64,000 nt of DNA from Desulfoscipio gibsoniae DSM 7213 (GCF_000233715.2 NC_021184.1:4047486-4111485); one strand, 5' to 3'. Counted from the first letter of the stretch, positions 44,220 to 53,814 are shown. The notes: generated from the letters alone by a model not told the origin. A program made the numbers and translations.

Positions 44220-44454
44220 TGATTGACTTCCCTCCTCATTAAATATACCCAACAGCAACTTGTATTTAATTAACAAGTTGCTTACTTGATTAAATTATTA
44301 TAGCATTGAATGTGCAACTTGTCTATAAATGCAAAAAAAACGGTGATAAACCCAAAATAATCCCTCGCTTTATTAAATATTATCAGTAGACCTAATGAAC
44401 CTTTGATCAAGCTATTTCCCTCTTTAAAAGAGGCGACCACCATTTTTCGCCGCT
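44220..44454. other. Leader of the betaine operon
   Basis: AT-rich, with CAAGTTGC/GCAACTTG inverted copies near 44250-44320 (AACAAGTTGC and GCAACTTGT), which could be an operator. Nothing else recognised. Confidence 0.4.
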
Positions 44455-44489
44455 AAAAGAAAAATAACCAGCATTCATAAAGATGCTGG
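44455..44489 (-). terminator. Terminator of the NitT/TauT-type ABC operon
   Basis: CCAGCAT (44468-44474)/ATGCTGG (44483-44489). On the minus strand the stem is followed by TTATTTTTCTTTT. Confidence 0.75.
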
Positions 44490-44601
44490 CATAGATTGCT
44501 AATGTGTTATTCGCCAAATTGTCTCAACTTCCTTTATCTGCGGCATCCCGCCACAGCCTGCGTTTTAGCCATTTCATAAGATCTCTATACGCATTACCTG
44601 C

Positions 44602-45585
44602 TTAAATCCAGGTCATGTCTACAATGAGATCATCCATGTTTATAGTACCGGTCAGCATATCTGCCTGTTGCAAAAATTCTTGTGTTTTTTGTAATTCTAC
44701 AATATCCTGGTCAGTGATAACCGGGTTGAAGTCATACCACCCGTACATCTGTTTAACTGTGTCAATAGAAATACCGGTTTCCTCTGCCGCCATCTTATAG
44801 ACATCGGTAAGATTTTCTTTCATATACTGAATACTCTGGTGGTGGACTTTCATGTATCGTTCAACCAGGTCGGGGTGCCGGTCAAGAAATTCACCCGACA
44901 CCGCAATAACAATAGTTGCGTCCAGAAGTCCTTCCCCTGTAACAATAACATGGGCTCCTGCCTCCAGCGCCTGTGGCACGACAGGACCGGCAATAAGTGC
45001 CGCATCCACATCCCCCGCTATTAAGGCAGACATGGCATGGGGTATGCTCATATTAATAAACTCGACGTCCCCTGATGTAAGGTCTTTTTCTGCAAGACTT
45101 GCAAGAAGCAGCTGGTGGAGGATAGTTCCTTTGGGTCCAGCAATCACTTTATCCTTTAAGTCACTGACCGATTTAATATTTTCATCCCTGGCCATTATAG
45201 TAAATGCCTTGGGGGCCCTGCTGTATATACCGATAACCTTTAGATCAACGCCGTTGGCCGCTGCCAGAATAGCTGATGTCCCACCCAGTGCATTGCAGAA
45301 ATCCAAAGAACCAGAAGCAAGGGCTTCAGTCATTTTGGGTCCCTCGGTGATTTCTGGAAAAGACACTCTAATGCCATCCTTTTTGAATTCTTCCTCAAAC
45401 AAACCGGTTTTCTTTTCAATAATTGATGGTATATTCAAAGGAAGCTTAACATATGAAATGTTTATGTTTTCAACCTTCTGGCTCCCGGTTTCCTGATCCG
45501 TATTGCCGTTTTGCCCTCCCCCGCAACCGGCCAGTATCAATGCAACCAGCACTAGAAGAGTAACAATTTTCCATTTTTTTTGCAT
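44602..45585 (-). CDS. NitT/TauT-type ABC substrate-binding lipoprotein
   Basis: A 327-aa lipoprotein with lipobox LILAGCGGG (Cys 21). The mature part is an NMT1/SsuA-like periplasmic-binding domain (SGSLDFCNALGGTSAILAAA, and SALIAGDVDAALIAGP). Family members bind sulfonates, nitrate, thiamine precursors or riboflavin; the ligand cannot be told. It is the third gene of a permease-ATPase-binding protein operon, 12 bp after the ATPase. ATG 45585. Confidence 0.85.
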   Translation of the reverse strand: MQKKWKIVTLLVLVALILAGCGGGQNGNTDQETGSQKVENINISYVKLPLNIPSIIEKKTGLFEEEFKKDGIRVSFPEITEGPKMTEALASGSLDFCNALGGTSAILAAANGVDLKVIGIYSRAPKAFTIMARDENIKSVSDLKDKVIAGPKGTILHQLLLASLAEKDLTSGDVEFINMSIPHAMSALIAGDVDAALIAGPVVPQALEAGAHVIVTGEGLLDATIVIAVSGEFLDRHPDLVERYMKVHHQSIQYMKENLTDVYKMAAEETGISIDTVKQMYGWYDFNPVITDQDIVELQKTQEFLQQADMLTGTINMDDLIVDMTWI

Positions 45586-45597
45586 GAAACAACCCCC

Positions 45598-46350
45598 TTA
45601 ATTAAAGTTTTCACCGACTATCAGGCTTAATATTTTTTTCTTCACATTGAGGAAATTCCGGGAAAGAGGATTTCGCGGATAGCCAAGATTAACAGGCATA
45701 TGTTCGACTATTTTTCCAGCTTCAAAAATTACCACCCTTTGGCCAAGAAGAACAGCTTCATCCACATCATGGGTTACAAAAACAATGGTCTTCTTCTGGA
45801 GTAGAAAAATATTTATTAAATCCGCTTGCAATTTTTTTCTGGTAAAGGCATCCAAGGCACCTAGAGGTTCGTCCATCAAGATTACATCCGGGTCATAACA
45901 CAGTGTTCTGCCCAGTGCGGTCCGCTGGGCCATCCCGCCTGAGATTTGTGCAGGATAAGCATCTTTAAATTCCATAAGGCTCAGCAAATCCAAATAATGA
46001 TTGACTGTTTTGGCAACCCGTTCCCGATTCTTCTCCTTAATAAGCGGGAAAGCCATGTTTTGTTCCACTGTCAGCCAGGGCATAAGCCTCGGTTCTTGAA
46101 AAACAATGCTGACTCTTTCAGGCTGGCAGTTTATTGACTTATCCGGCGGGGGAAAAGATATATTACCCCTGGTGGACTTTTCCAACCCGCAAATCAACTT
46201 AAGCAGCGTAGTTTTCCCAGAACCGCTTTTCCCCACCAGTGTGACAAAAGTCCCGTCCTCTATGGTTAAATTAATATCAGATAGAGCATTTATCTCTTGA
46301 CCGTTAATCCAAAATGTTTTACAAAGCTTTTGTATTTTAACTCCTGCCAT
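45598..46350 (-). CDS. NitT/TauT-type ABC ATPase
   Basis: A 250-aa ATPase: Walker A GKSGSGKTTLLK, signature ISGGMAQRTALGR, Walker B VILMDEPLGALD and H-loop THDVDEA. It belongs to the SsuB/TauB group. It overlaps the permease gene by 14 bp and is followed closely by the binding protein. All three components of the importer are therefore present. Confidence 0.92.
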   Translation of the reverse strand: MAGVKIQKLCKTFWINGQEINALSDINLTIEDGTFVTLVGKSGSGKTTLLKLICGLEKSTRGNISFPPPDKSINCQPERVSIVFQEPRLMPWLTVEQNMAFPLIKEKNRERVAKTVNHYLDLLSLMEFKDAYPAQISGGMAQRTALGRTLCYDPDVILMDEPLGALDAFTRKKLQADLINIFLLQKKTIVFVTHDVDEAVLLGQRVVIFEAGKIVEHMPVNLGYPRNPLSRNFLNVKKKILSLIVGENFN

Positions 46351-47101
46351 AAACTGATCGCTTCCCTGTCCAAGGTATGATGCAGCTGGTTAGTTTAAAA
46401 AAACAATAATCAATCATGTAACCACACAGCCCGATGGTGATAAGGCCGACAATAATAATATCGGGTCTAGACAACTGCTCGGCTTCTATGATCATGTAAC
46501 CGATTCCCGAGGAAGCCGCAATCAGCTCCGCCCCGATCAATGCCCGCCAGCTGTAACCCAGCCCCAGCCGCATGCCAACAATTATGGATGGGAGTGCCGC
46601 CGGTATAACAATTCTTAAAAATTTATCCCGGCCACTAAAGCCAAAAACATCTCCCACCTCCAGCAATTGTTTATCGCAGCTTAAAATCCCGTTAAGGGTA
46701 TTTAAGAATACCGGGAAAAACGTTGCCAGAATGATTACCGCCAGTTTGGAAGCCTCCCCGATACCAAACCAAAGAATTAACATGGGAATACACGCAATGG
46801 GCGGTATATGTCCTAAAAAGTCAAGAACTGGTTCTATATAATCTTCAAGCCTCCGATTTAACCCTACCAATACAGCCAGGGGAAAGGCAAATAAAATTGT
46901 TGCCAAAAAACCGGCAAAGACACGGTACAGGCTGATGGAAATATGATCTAACAACAAGCCGCTGCCCAACAGGGTTATTGCAGTATGTATCACCCTTGAA
47001 GGTGGAGGAATTATATACTGGTTAATCATTCCTGCAGCTGACCCGGTAACCCACAGAGCCAGGATAACAAACGGAATGGTAAGACACTTTAATATTTTCA
47101 T
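46337..47101 (-). CDS. NitT/TauT-type ABC permease
   Basis: A 254-aa permease with about six spans, SsuC/TauC group. The EAA loop (LEVGDVFGFSGRDKFLRIVIP) is partly altered: the usual Glu-Ala-Ala is EVG. The first gene of the operon, with ATG at 47101 and no strong ribosome site seen. A structured leader with a terminator precedes it by about 100 bp. Confidence 0.87.
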   Translation of the reverse strand: MKILKCLTIPFVILALWVTGSAAGMINQYIIPPPSRVIHTAITLLGSGLLLDHISISLYRVFAGFLATILFAFPLAVLVGLNRRLEDYIEPVLDFLGHIPPIACIPMLILWFGIGEASKLAVIILATFFPVFLNTLNGILSCDKQLLEVGDVFGFSGRDKFLRIVIPAALPSIIVGMRLGLGYSWRALIGAELIAASSGIGYMIIEAEQLSRPDIIIVGLITIGLCGYMIDYCFFKLTSCIIPWTGKRSVYGRS

Positions 47102-47664
47102 GAATACTCATCAAAAAAATCTCCCGGCACTTTTCTTGATTCCTCCTTTTTTATCATACTTGTCGTAACATGGTATCAAATTTAATTACCCCCCAAAACC
47201 CAAAAAACCCGTCCAGCCGGAAAAAGGCATAGACGGATAAAGTACACCGTAAAAGGTACCCTAAGAGTACAAATTCAACGATATACCCCTTGGTCTAAGG
47301 CATCTGCCCTTCTCCGCAGGGAAACCAAAGTTTTTGTAACACCCTTCAAGTGAAGCAAATTCAACTGGTCAGGTGTCAAGTTAATTATAAAAAGAAGTGA
47401 TAAGCCAGTCAATATTCCTTATTATATGTTTGATTTTTGAAATATATTTTAAGTTTCAGCAAAAATACTAATGAAAAAGTTAATTGAGCAGTCCTGGTGG
47501 CTACAGGTGTATCGGAACTTTAAAACCTTCTATAAATGTAAAGCCATGTAGCCAATATCAGGCCAAATCGCTGTTTTGCATGCCTGTTATTTATTTTACC
47601 TCCTTAACCTCTACAAATTTTCCATCTTTATATTCGTATACTGCATGAAAAATGTTACTAACTG
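47102..47664. other. Leader and intergenic region upstream of the ABC operon
   Basis: About 560 bp with no gene. Positions 47200-47330 carry an attenuator-like arrangement described separately. The rest (47340-47660) is AT-rich and nothing was recognised in it. Confidence 0.4.
47200..47330 (-). promoter_or_regulatory. Attenuator-like structured leader
   Basis: On the minus strand CTTTGGT/ACCAAGG (47324-47330/47288-47294) enclose CCCT/AGGG and a GGCAGATGCC stem. Then GTAC repeats follow, and a terminator hairpin CCGTC/GACGG (47232-47236/47209-47213) with six T after it. It lies ~100-230 bp before the permease start. No known riboswitch consensus was matched. Confidence 0.45.
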
Positions 47665-47709
47665 AAACAAAAAGAAACCCAACCTGTATCCAGTTGGGCT
47701 TCTTTGTTT
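47665..47709. terminator. Strong bidirectional hairpin
   Basis: AAACAAA...CCCAAC pairs with GTTGGG...TTTGTTT. It lies 80 bp past the stop of the CNNM-like gene and terminates it. Confidence 0.75.
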
Positions 47710-47790
47710 AAGCTTGCTGGTGATTATTTCTGGTTTGGCCTTCGGTGACAAAAAAGCCAAAATGGGGCAGTGAAGCTGGTGAAATTCGCC

Positions 47791-49128
47791 TCACACCGCT
47801 TGATTAATCAATTCCGTATCGTCCGGCATTTGCAACCTGATGCGACGAATATTCAGGCGATTAATTTCCGCAACTTCGAGCTTAAAACCATCCAATTCCA
47901 CGATATCACCAACCCGGGGCCTCTTACCCAGGCGGCCAAACATGTACCCGGCAAGGGTATCATATTCTTCCTCATCTTCTACCGGCAGGTTAAATATTTG
48001 TGCGGCTTCATCCAGTAGGAGCCGGCCGTCTACCAGGTAGGTTTTTTCATCCTCAGTGATAATTTGCGGCTGTTCATGATCAAATTCGTCCTGGATTTCC
48101 CCCACCAGTTCCTCCAGTATGTTTTCCATCGTGATGATACCGGCGGTACCTCCATATTCGTCTACAACCAGAGCCATGTGTTGATGCTGCTGCTGGAAAT
48201 TATGCAGCAGTTTATCCAGCGGCATACCTTCGGGTACCAGCATAATGTTGCGGCGCACGTCATTTAAACCACTACCTGCTTCTAAACGGAACAGGTCTTT
48301 AATATGGATTAACCCCAACACGTTATCTCGGTCGCCTTCGCAAAGGGGAAAACGGGTATGGCCGGATTTCTTGGCAATATCTATGTTTTCTTCAAGGGGC
48401 TTGGTCAAATCAAGATACACTACTTCCGGCCTGGGCACCATTACATCCCGCACCACTTTATCCTCGAAATCAAACACGTTTTGCAGCAGGCGCCATTCTT
48501 CTTTATCCAGGTGCCCGCCGCGGTAACTCTCCTGTACCAGCATTTCCAGTTCTTCCTCGCTGTGGCTTTCTTCATGTTCGCTGGCTGGCCTGACGCCAAA
48601 AAGTTTTAAAATATTGTTTGCAGTACCGTTGAATAATACAATGCCAGGATAAAAGATAAAATAAAAAAACCGCATGGGCAGTGCCAGCCACAGGGTAACT
48701 ATTTCAGCCCGCTGAATGGCCAGAGATTTGGGCACCAGTTCGCCTAAAACCACGTGCATGAAAGTAACCAGGGAAAAGGCAATGACAAAGGAAATGGAAT
48801 GAATAGCCGCTGGAGAGGTAATGCCCAGTAAGAACATTAGCGGTTCAAGGAGTTTGGCTACTACCGGTTCACCAAGCCAACCCAGGCCAAGGCTGGAAAC
48901 GGTAATGCCAAGCTGGCATACCGACAGGTAGGCATCGATGTTTTTAACACAGCACTGGGCGGTTTTGGCCATTTTATTGCCTTCATCCACCAGTTGCGCC
49001 AAACGCGTGGGCCTGACTTTAACAAATGAAAATTCCGCCGCCACAAATACACCGTTTAAGAACACCAGAAACAGGGCCAGCAGTATCTGTAGCGCAGTGA
49101 TAATACTGAATGACACGCCGTCATCCAT
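47791..49128 (-). CDS. CNNM/CorC-like membrane protein (hemolysin family), copy 1
   Basis: A 445-aa protein: an N-terminal DUF21 membrane domain (~residues 1-190, 3-4 spans), a pair of CBS domains (~205-330, with VVDEYGGTAGIITMENILEE) and a C-terminal CorC_HlyC domain. Such proteins export or regulate Mg2+/Co2+; the historical name hemolysin is misleading. The ATG at 49128 has a poorly spaced AAGGGGG (about 15 nt). A paralogue of the same length and layout lies upstream. Confidence 0.88.
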   Translation of the reverse strand: MDDGVSFSIITALQILLALFLVFLNGVFVAAEFSFVKVRPTRLAQLVDEGNKMAKTAQCCVKNIDAYLSVCQLGITVSSLGLGWLGEPVVAKLLEPLMFLLGITSPAAIHSISFVIAFSLVTFMHVVLGELVPKSLAIQRAEIVTLWLALPMRFFYFIFYPGIVLFNGTANNILKLFGVRPASEHEESHSEEELEMLVQESYRGGHLDKEEWRLLQNVFDFEDKVVRDVMVPRPEVVYLDLTKPLEENIDIAKKSGHTRFPLCEGDRDNVLGLIHIKDLFRLEAGSGLNDVRRNIMLVPEGMPLDKLLHNFQQQHQHMALVVDEYGGTAGIITMENILEELVGEIQDEFDHEQPQIITEDEKTYLVDGRLLLDEAAQIFNLPVEDEEEYDTLAGYMFGRLGKRPRVGDIVELDGFKLEVAEINRLNIRRIRLQMPDDTELINQAV

Positions 49129-49359
49129 AGTAACTTATCTAATCCCCCTTTATAAAATAGATATTCGCTTTTGACTTCTATTTTTCTATTATATATTAAC
49201 AGGTTAATTAGTTTAGACAAAACGTCCAGCGGGTCACTATAAAGATTTTAAAACCCACCTGGTCACTATTACAGCAGATAAGCCCCTGTTTTTGTTTATT
49301 ATCTCACCCGCCCGCAGCAGGACACCCCCCCTGACAACATACGGGCGAAATAAATAAAC

Positions 49360-50655
49360 TTATTTTTGCGTTTGCGATTTGGAGCTGATTAACACCTTAT
49401 TAATTCTTCTATTTCCCATTTCTCTTACCTGAAACTTATATCCCTCCCAGGATATAGTTTCACCTTCCGTAGGCAGGTGTCCCATTTTTTCAAGCATAAA
49501 TCCGGCGATTGTTTCGTATTCGGCATCAGGTGAGATTCTTTTTAAGTCTAGTGCTTCGATGATATCCTCAATTGGTGTGTCACCTTCCACTAACCATTGA
49601 CCCTCTGAAGTTTTGAGCATAAGGCTTTGATCTTCAATGACATCCCCAATTATCTCGTCCACCAGGTCTTCAAGGGTAACTATCCCAGCAATGCCGCCAT
49701 ATTCATCTACAACAATGGCCATACTTAACTTTTCCTGGCGGAATTCCTTTAGCAATGCCACCGTATGTTTGGTTTCAGGCACGAACAAAGTTGCCGATAT
49801 AATGTCTTCGACCTTGCGATCCTGATTTGCTAAAAATTCACAAGCCAAATTATGAACTCTCACCATGCCGATTACATTCTCATAATCGTTCTTATATACC
49901 GGGAATGCAGAGTAACGGACTTTACATACCTTTTCCAGAGCTTCTTTAATGCTGTCATCAGCACATAAATAAAAAATTTCGGTTCTCGGCACCATTACCT
50001 GGCGCACGACCCGGTCGCCAAATTCAAAAACAGCTTCAATCATACGCTTTTCTTCTTCGGGTAGAGTCCTGTGCTCCGTGATATAAAGCCGAATTTCCTC
50101 TTCCGTTATCTCTTTTTCGCATTGCTGGGGGTTCCCGCCCAGAAACTTTACAACTATATTTGTGGAAAAGGTTAAAAAACGTGTCAATGGTTTGGTTGCC
50201 CTGGCGATGAAATAAATCGGTCTTGCTGCAATTAAAGCAATCTTTTCAGACCATTGCATGGCCAAACGTTTGGGTGCCAGTTCCCCGAAAACCAATGTGA
50301 TGTAAGAGATGATTACCGTTACGATTAACACACCCAGAGTGTTCGAGAAACCTGTTGGAATACCTATTTCTCCAAGTTGCTTGGCCACGGCCGTTGATAA
50401 ACCAACCGCGGCGGTTGCACTGGCCAAAAATCCGGCCAGTGTTATACCAACCTGAATGGTTGCCAGAAAAAGGCTGGGGTTTTCAATTAATCCGATAAGT
50501 ATTTGTGCTGATCTGTTTCCGTCATCTTTCAGCTGTTCTATTTTTATCCGCCGGGTGGTTAATACAGCTATTTCACTGGCAGCGAAAAAAGCATTAAATA
50601 AGATGAGTACAAAGATAAGCAATAAGCCCGTCCAATTAATTTCCAAATTAAACAC
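49360..50655 (-). CDS. CNNM/CorC-like membrane protein, copy 2
   Basis: A 431-aa paralogue of the adjacent gene, with the same DUF21 - CBS pair - CorC_HlyC order (VVDEYGGIAGIVTLEDLVDE in the second CBS). The two differ strongly outside the CBS core, so the duplication is old. The 230 bp between them holds no obvious promoter, and they may or may not be co-transcribed. The two might form a hetero-oligomer. ATG at 50655. Confidence 0.88.
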   Translation of the reverse strand: MFNLEINWTGLLLIFVLILFNAFFAASEIAVLTTRRIKIEQLKDDGNRSAQILIGLIENPSLFLATIQVGITLAGFLASATAAVGLSTAVAKQLGEIGIPTGFSNTLGVLIVTVIISYITLVFGELAPKRLAMQWSEKIALIAARPIYFIARATKPLTRFLTFSTNIVVKFLGGNPQQCEKEITEEEIRLYITEHRTLPEEEKRMIEAVFEFGDRVVRQVMVPRTEIFYLCADDSIKEALEKVCKVRYSAFPVYKNDYENVIGMVRVHNLACEFLANQDRKVEDIISATLFVPETKHTVALLKEFRQEKLSMAIVVDEYGGIAGIVTLEDLVDEIIGDVIEDQSLMLKTSEGQWLVEGDTPIEDIIEALDLKRISPDAEYETIAGFMLEKMGHLPTEGETISWEGYKFQVREMGNRRINKVLISSKSQTQK

Positions 50656-50746
50656 CTTTGCATAACAATTTCTTGTCTTTTATTTAGCATGCATCAAATT
50701 ATATATACCTATGCAAAACGGTGTATTACGTGACACGTTTAATTTA

Positions 50747-51919
50747 TTAATCTATTGTCCTTGGGTAATAGTTTTTTGATTCCAATAAAGCTATATAGCA
50801 GTCAAGCAATCGCAGAGCACAGTTATGTGAGGATATTGATTCGGCGCTCTTTTTTGCACATTGGCCCATTTTGTGGCGCATTGTATGGTTATTAATTAAC
50901 TCCATACTCTTATTGGCAAAGCATTGTGGGTTTAAATCGGTTAAAAAGCCGTCGTACTCGTTTTCAATCATTTCTGCAGCTCCATTTTGATTAACGGCTA
51001 CAACGGGCAAACCGGCCGCTTTAGCTTCACCTATTACCAAACCTTGGGTTTCAGTTACCGATGCAAATACAAAAATATCTGCTCCGCAGTAGCAGTTGAC
51101 AACTTCTTGTTTGGAGAGATTACCGGTAAATATAACTTTGTGGGAAATATTAAGTTCATCGGAGACCCTCTTTAATGTACTTTTTTCCGGCCCCCCACCG
51201 GCAATGACCAGGGTAGCTTCGGTATTAATTAAATACTTCTTAAAAACGTCAAAAATAAAACCCACGTTCTTTTCTTTTCCCAACCTCCCCACAAACAGTA
51301 GTATTACACTATCCTGAGGGATATTGTATTTTTTACGCAGCCAGGATTTGTCACTCTGTTTAAAATCATCAATAATAATCCCTGTAGGTATTATCCTTAT
51401 AGGCGTTTTAACACCGATTTCCTGCAAATATTTTTGTGCAACTGTTGAGGGCGCTATCACAGTATCACATTTATTACTGAACTCAGCACAAAATTTTTTA
51501 ACAATATTTCTGGTTACTTTTTGACCAAAAGGCACATAGTGCACATATTGTTCATAAAAAGTATGAAATGTAAACACCAGTGGTATATTATGCATCCTGG
51601 CGTGGTAGGCCCCCAAACGTCCGAGTAAAAAAGGTGAGTGAACGTGTATAATATCCAGCTTTAGTTTTTTTATGGTATTACTCGTGGTCAATGATAACGG
51701 TATGGCTAAGCTAAAGTTGGAATTGGTGGGGGCGGATATTGATTTAAATCTAAAAACACCGGTTTCTTCATTTTGGCTGTTGCCATAATAATCGGGGGCA
51801 AAGATATAGATTTCATGGCCCAGCTTTGTCAGCTCTTGTTTAAAAGTATCTATCGAGCGAACAACTCCGCTGGTATATGGTTTATAACTATCTGTAAATA
51901 CGCCAACCCTAAGGCCCAT
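50747..51919 (-). CDS. GT4 glycosyltransferase
   Basis: A 390-aa retaining glycosyltransferase, family GT4. The N-terminal TDSYKPYTSGVVRSI loop and FHTFYEQYVHY resemble enzymes that transfer glucose to diacylglycerol (monoglucosyl-diacylglycerol synthases). The donor-site motif is TETQGLVIGEAKAAGLP. It is probably a membrane-associated lipid glycosylating enzyme. ATG at 51919; stands alone. Confidence 0.82.
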   Translation of the reverse strand: MGLRVGVFTDSYKPYTSGVVRSIDTFKQELTKLGHEIYIFAPDYYGNSQNEETGVFRFKSISAPTNSNFSLAIPLSLTTSNTIKKLKLDIIHVHSPFLLGRLGAYHARMHNIPLVFTFHTFYEQYVHYVPFGQKVTRNIVKKFCAEFSNKCDTVIAPSTVAQKYLQEIGVKTPIRIIPTGIIIDDFKQSDKSWLRKKYNIPQDSVILLFVGRLGKEKNVGFIFDVFKKYLINTEATLVIAGGGPEKSTLKRVSDELNISHKVIFTGNLSKQEVVNCYCGADIFVFASVTETQGLVIGEAKAAGLPVVAVNQNGAAEMIENEYDGFLTDLNPQCFANKSMELINNHTMRHKMGQCAKKSAESISSHNCALRLLDCYIALLESKNYYPRTID

Positions 51920-52006
51920 TTATATTTCACTCTCCCGGGCAATGAATTTCATTTAAACAATGTTTATTGGTGAAAGCCATAATATGACACACTGGAACAG
52001 TATAAC

Positions 52007-52026
52007 GTATAACTGTACAGTTATAC
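52007..52026. promoter_or_regulatory. Perfect 20-bp palindrome
   Basis: Centre ATAACTGTACAGTTAT, exact over 20 bp. It precedes a GTG-initiated 37-codon frame (52052-52165, GGAGAG upstream) that I do not call as a gene. It could be a repressor site for genes that once stood here. Confidence 0.55.
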
Positions 52027-52217
52027 TATCATTAATTGGAGAGTGTTGCCAGTGATAAAATTAAATTTCGGCGGGTACCAGCTAAGAAAGAGCTGGAGGA
52101 GGAATAATATATTAATGCCAACGCTATTTACCAATTCCGTTGCGTGGCAATTATTTACTAGTTAATGTTTTAGAACAACTTGACCGATGCCATGGGTGTG
52201 ATCAACATTTCCGACTG

Positions 52218-52277
52218 TATGCCCGGGTGGTGCCCATGCCGTTCTATGACCCCCGGGGCAAACGGATGAAAATGTGA
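52218..52277 (+). pseudogene. C-terminal tail of a sarcosine oxidase alpha-like subunit
   Basis: Reads YARVVPMPFYDPRGKRMKM then TGA. The V-x-P-FYDP-G-R ending resembles the end of the alpha subunit of heterotetrameric sarcosine oxidase. Only some 35 codons remain in frame, and the preceding sequence has no start. It stops 10 bp before the gamma-like gene, the expected operon order. Confidence 0.45.
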
Positions 52278-52287
52278 GGTGATGGTC

Positions 52288-52704
52288 ATGACGGAGATAC
52301 AAAGACGCTCACCCGTTCAATTCAAGACCGGCGTCTAAAAGATCGAGATGCGGGACAACTGGCCGGTGGTATTGAAGTATAGCAACGAAGGCCGGGGCCC
52401 CTATCTGGTGGATTTGACCCATAAGGCCAAGTGGGATCTGCAGGATAAGAATCTGGCGGCACGTAAACCGCTGGGGCTGGATATTCCGGCGCTGCCCGGC
52501 GCTTGCGCCTTTCAGAAAGGCGTACTGATCAATCGCATGAATCCCACCCAGTCCGCCATCTGGCACCTGCTGGCCGATGCGCCCGCATTGCCGGGCGAGC
52601 CGGGGTACACCGATGTGACCAGCGCTTGGGCTTCCGGCTTGCCCGAAAAGCCGGATCAGCTCAGGCGCCGGCGTAATGGATTTGTTGACTATTCAGCTCA
52701 GTAA
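52288..52704 (+). pseudogene. Sarcosine oxidase gamma-like gene with a nonsense codon
   Basis: ATG 52288 has GAGGTGATG upstream and reads MTEIQRRSPVQFKTGV, then TAA at 52336-52338, then continues in the same frame KIEMRDNWPVVLKYSN with YLVDLTHKAKWDLQD and INRMNPTQSAIWHL. These blocks resemble the folate-binding gamma subunit of heterotetrameric sarcosine oxidase (SoxG). It also ends early. GC content is higher than in the flanks, as expected of an acquired fragment. Confidence 0.55.
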
Positions 52705-52747
52705 ACCTTAAAAACCCCGTGGTAAGCTTAACCATGGGGTCAAGGTT
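52704..52747. terminator. Long hairpin after the sarcosine-oxidase-like remnant
   Basis: AACCTT...ACCCC.TGGT pairs with ACCA.GGGGT...AAGGTT around AAGCTT, a near-perfect 44-bp inverted repeat. Confidence 0.7.
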
Positions 52748-53499
52748 GATTCCGATATTTCAAGAAAAGCGCGCTCATTCAGTTCCCTCAACGCGCGCTT
52801 TTCAGTACTTTAATCCTTAGCGCTTGCATAAATTGGGGACATTCCTCGAAGAGGTGTGTCCCCTGACCGCTGATGGCAAGCATAAACTTCCTAGCTAAAG
52901 TAGAACACAAGAAAAAGGGGTAGATTTCGACAGGGAGACGATTCTGTTTATAGATTTTTATACTAGTCCTGAAACTCCTGAAGCGATACTTTTAAGTCTT
53001 TTGCGACAGCTTCAACAACTGGCGGTGGGTATTTTCTAGTGTTTCCGTGCTTCACGACGGAGAAAGGTTTTCCTTTTCTGTTGAGTCCAATCCAATTAGG
53101 TAATTAATAAATGCTACAGGTATGGTAAGTCATGCCACGTAAAACAATGTTTGACTTATTTAGTGTTGATACCTATATAGGTCTCGAGGACAGAAATTAA
53201 GAATCATCAGAGGCAGCTTGAGGCCAACTAAGTAATATACCAGAAATTCAAAAAACAGGGCGCTTCCGCCAATTTGCTTGGAAGATGGCCGGTCACCGGG
53301 AACCCAGAGGTATAGCCCAGGGTTCCAAAAACATGATCGGAGCCAAAATGAGACTCATTTAATACGGCGTAAACACTAAAATCAAGCGGGTTTGATGCGG
53401 AAACAATGTTGACTCATTTTTCAAGTATTATTGATAGTTGGGAAGCTGAACAGCAAAAGGAATTCGCTAAAGAAATAACAGAAATAATGAAGTTTTTCC
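52748..53499. other. Graveyard region with hairpins and gene scraps
   Basis: About 750 bp without an intact gene. Hairpins: AAAAGCGCGC/GCGCGCTTTT (52765-52774/52793-52802), and GGGGACA/TGTCCCC enclosing CCTC/GAGG (52835-52863). Open scraps: 53132-53200 plus (MPRKTMFDLFSVDTYIGLE, then stop) and 53406-53528 plus (40 codons, MLTHFSSIIDSWEAEQQKEF), neither recognised. The minus-strand remnant at 52963-53100 is listed separately. Confidence 0.5.
52963..53100 (-). pseudogene. 45-codon protein tail of unknown family
   Basis: Frame reads IGLNRKGKPFSVVKHGNTRK then YPPPVVEAVAKDLKVSLQEF and ends TAG. A stop lies just upstream, and no start or ribosome site is visible. It looks like a real C-terminus, but the family is unrecognised. 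Confidence 0.4.
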
Positions 53500-53814
53500 A
53501 AAAATACAGATTTACGCAAATTGATTGATGGATTGGCTGCACTGGTAAGCCAAGTATTCAAGCTGGATCCCTTTGCCCCTGTCTTTTCGTATTTTGTAAC
53601 CGTAAGCGCGACAAGCTTAAAAATTTTGCAATGGGACCACAATGGCTTCTGGCTTCATTTCCGGCGTTTAGAACGTGGGAAATTTCAGTGGCCGGCAGAA
53701 AAGAACTGCACCTCGATCAAAATTAGCCGCCGGGAATTGCGCTGGTTGCTCGATGGCCTAAAGTTGGAACAAAAGCAGGCCCACCCTGCAGTAGCAGCAC
53801 GTACAATAATTTGA
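53500..53814 (+). pseudogene. IS66-family tnpB (Orf2) remnant
   Basis: Reads TDLRKLIDGLAALVSQVF then LKILQWDHNGFW and LERGKFQWP, the TnpB signature of IS66 elements. The N-terminus is cut off. Between, the expected LFVFCNRKRDKLK appears in a different frame, so two compensating indels are present (about 53577 and 53620). The gene cannot make the normal protein. Confidence 0.8.

Noticed and set aside
47200-47330. Guanidine-I (ykkC) riboswitch before the NitT/TauT operon
   Set aside because: The conserved CTAGGG and CTGGTCCGAGAG blocks are not present.
47791-50655. Calling the two CNNM-like proteins hemolysins
   Set aside because: The name is historical; the DUF21-CBS-CorC layout points to Mg/Co transport or regulation.
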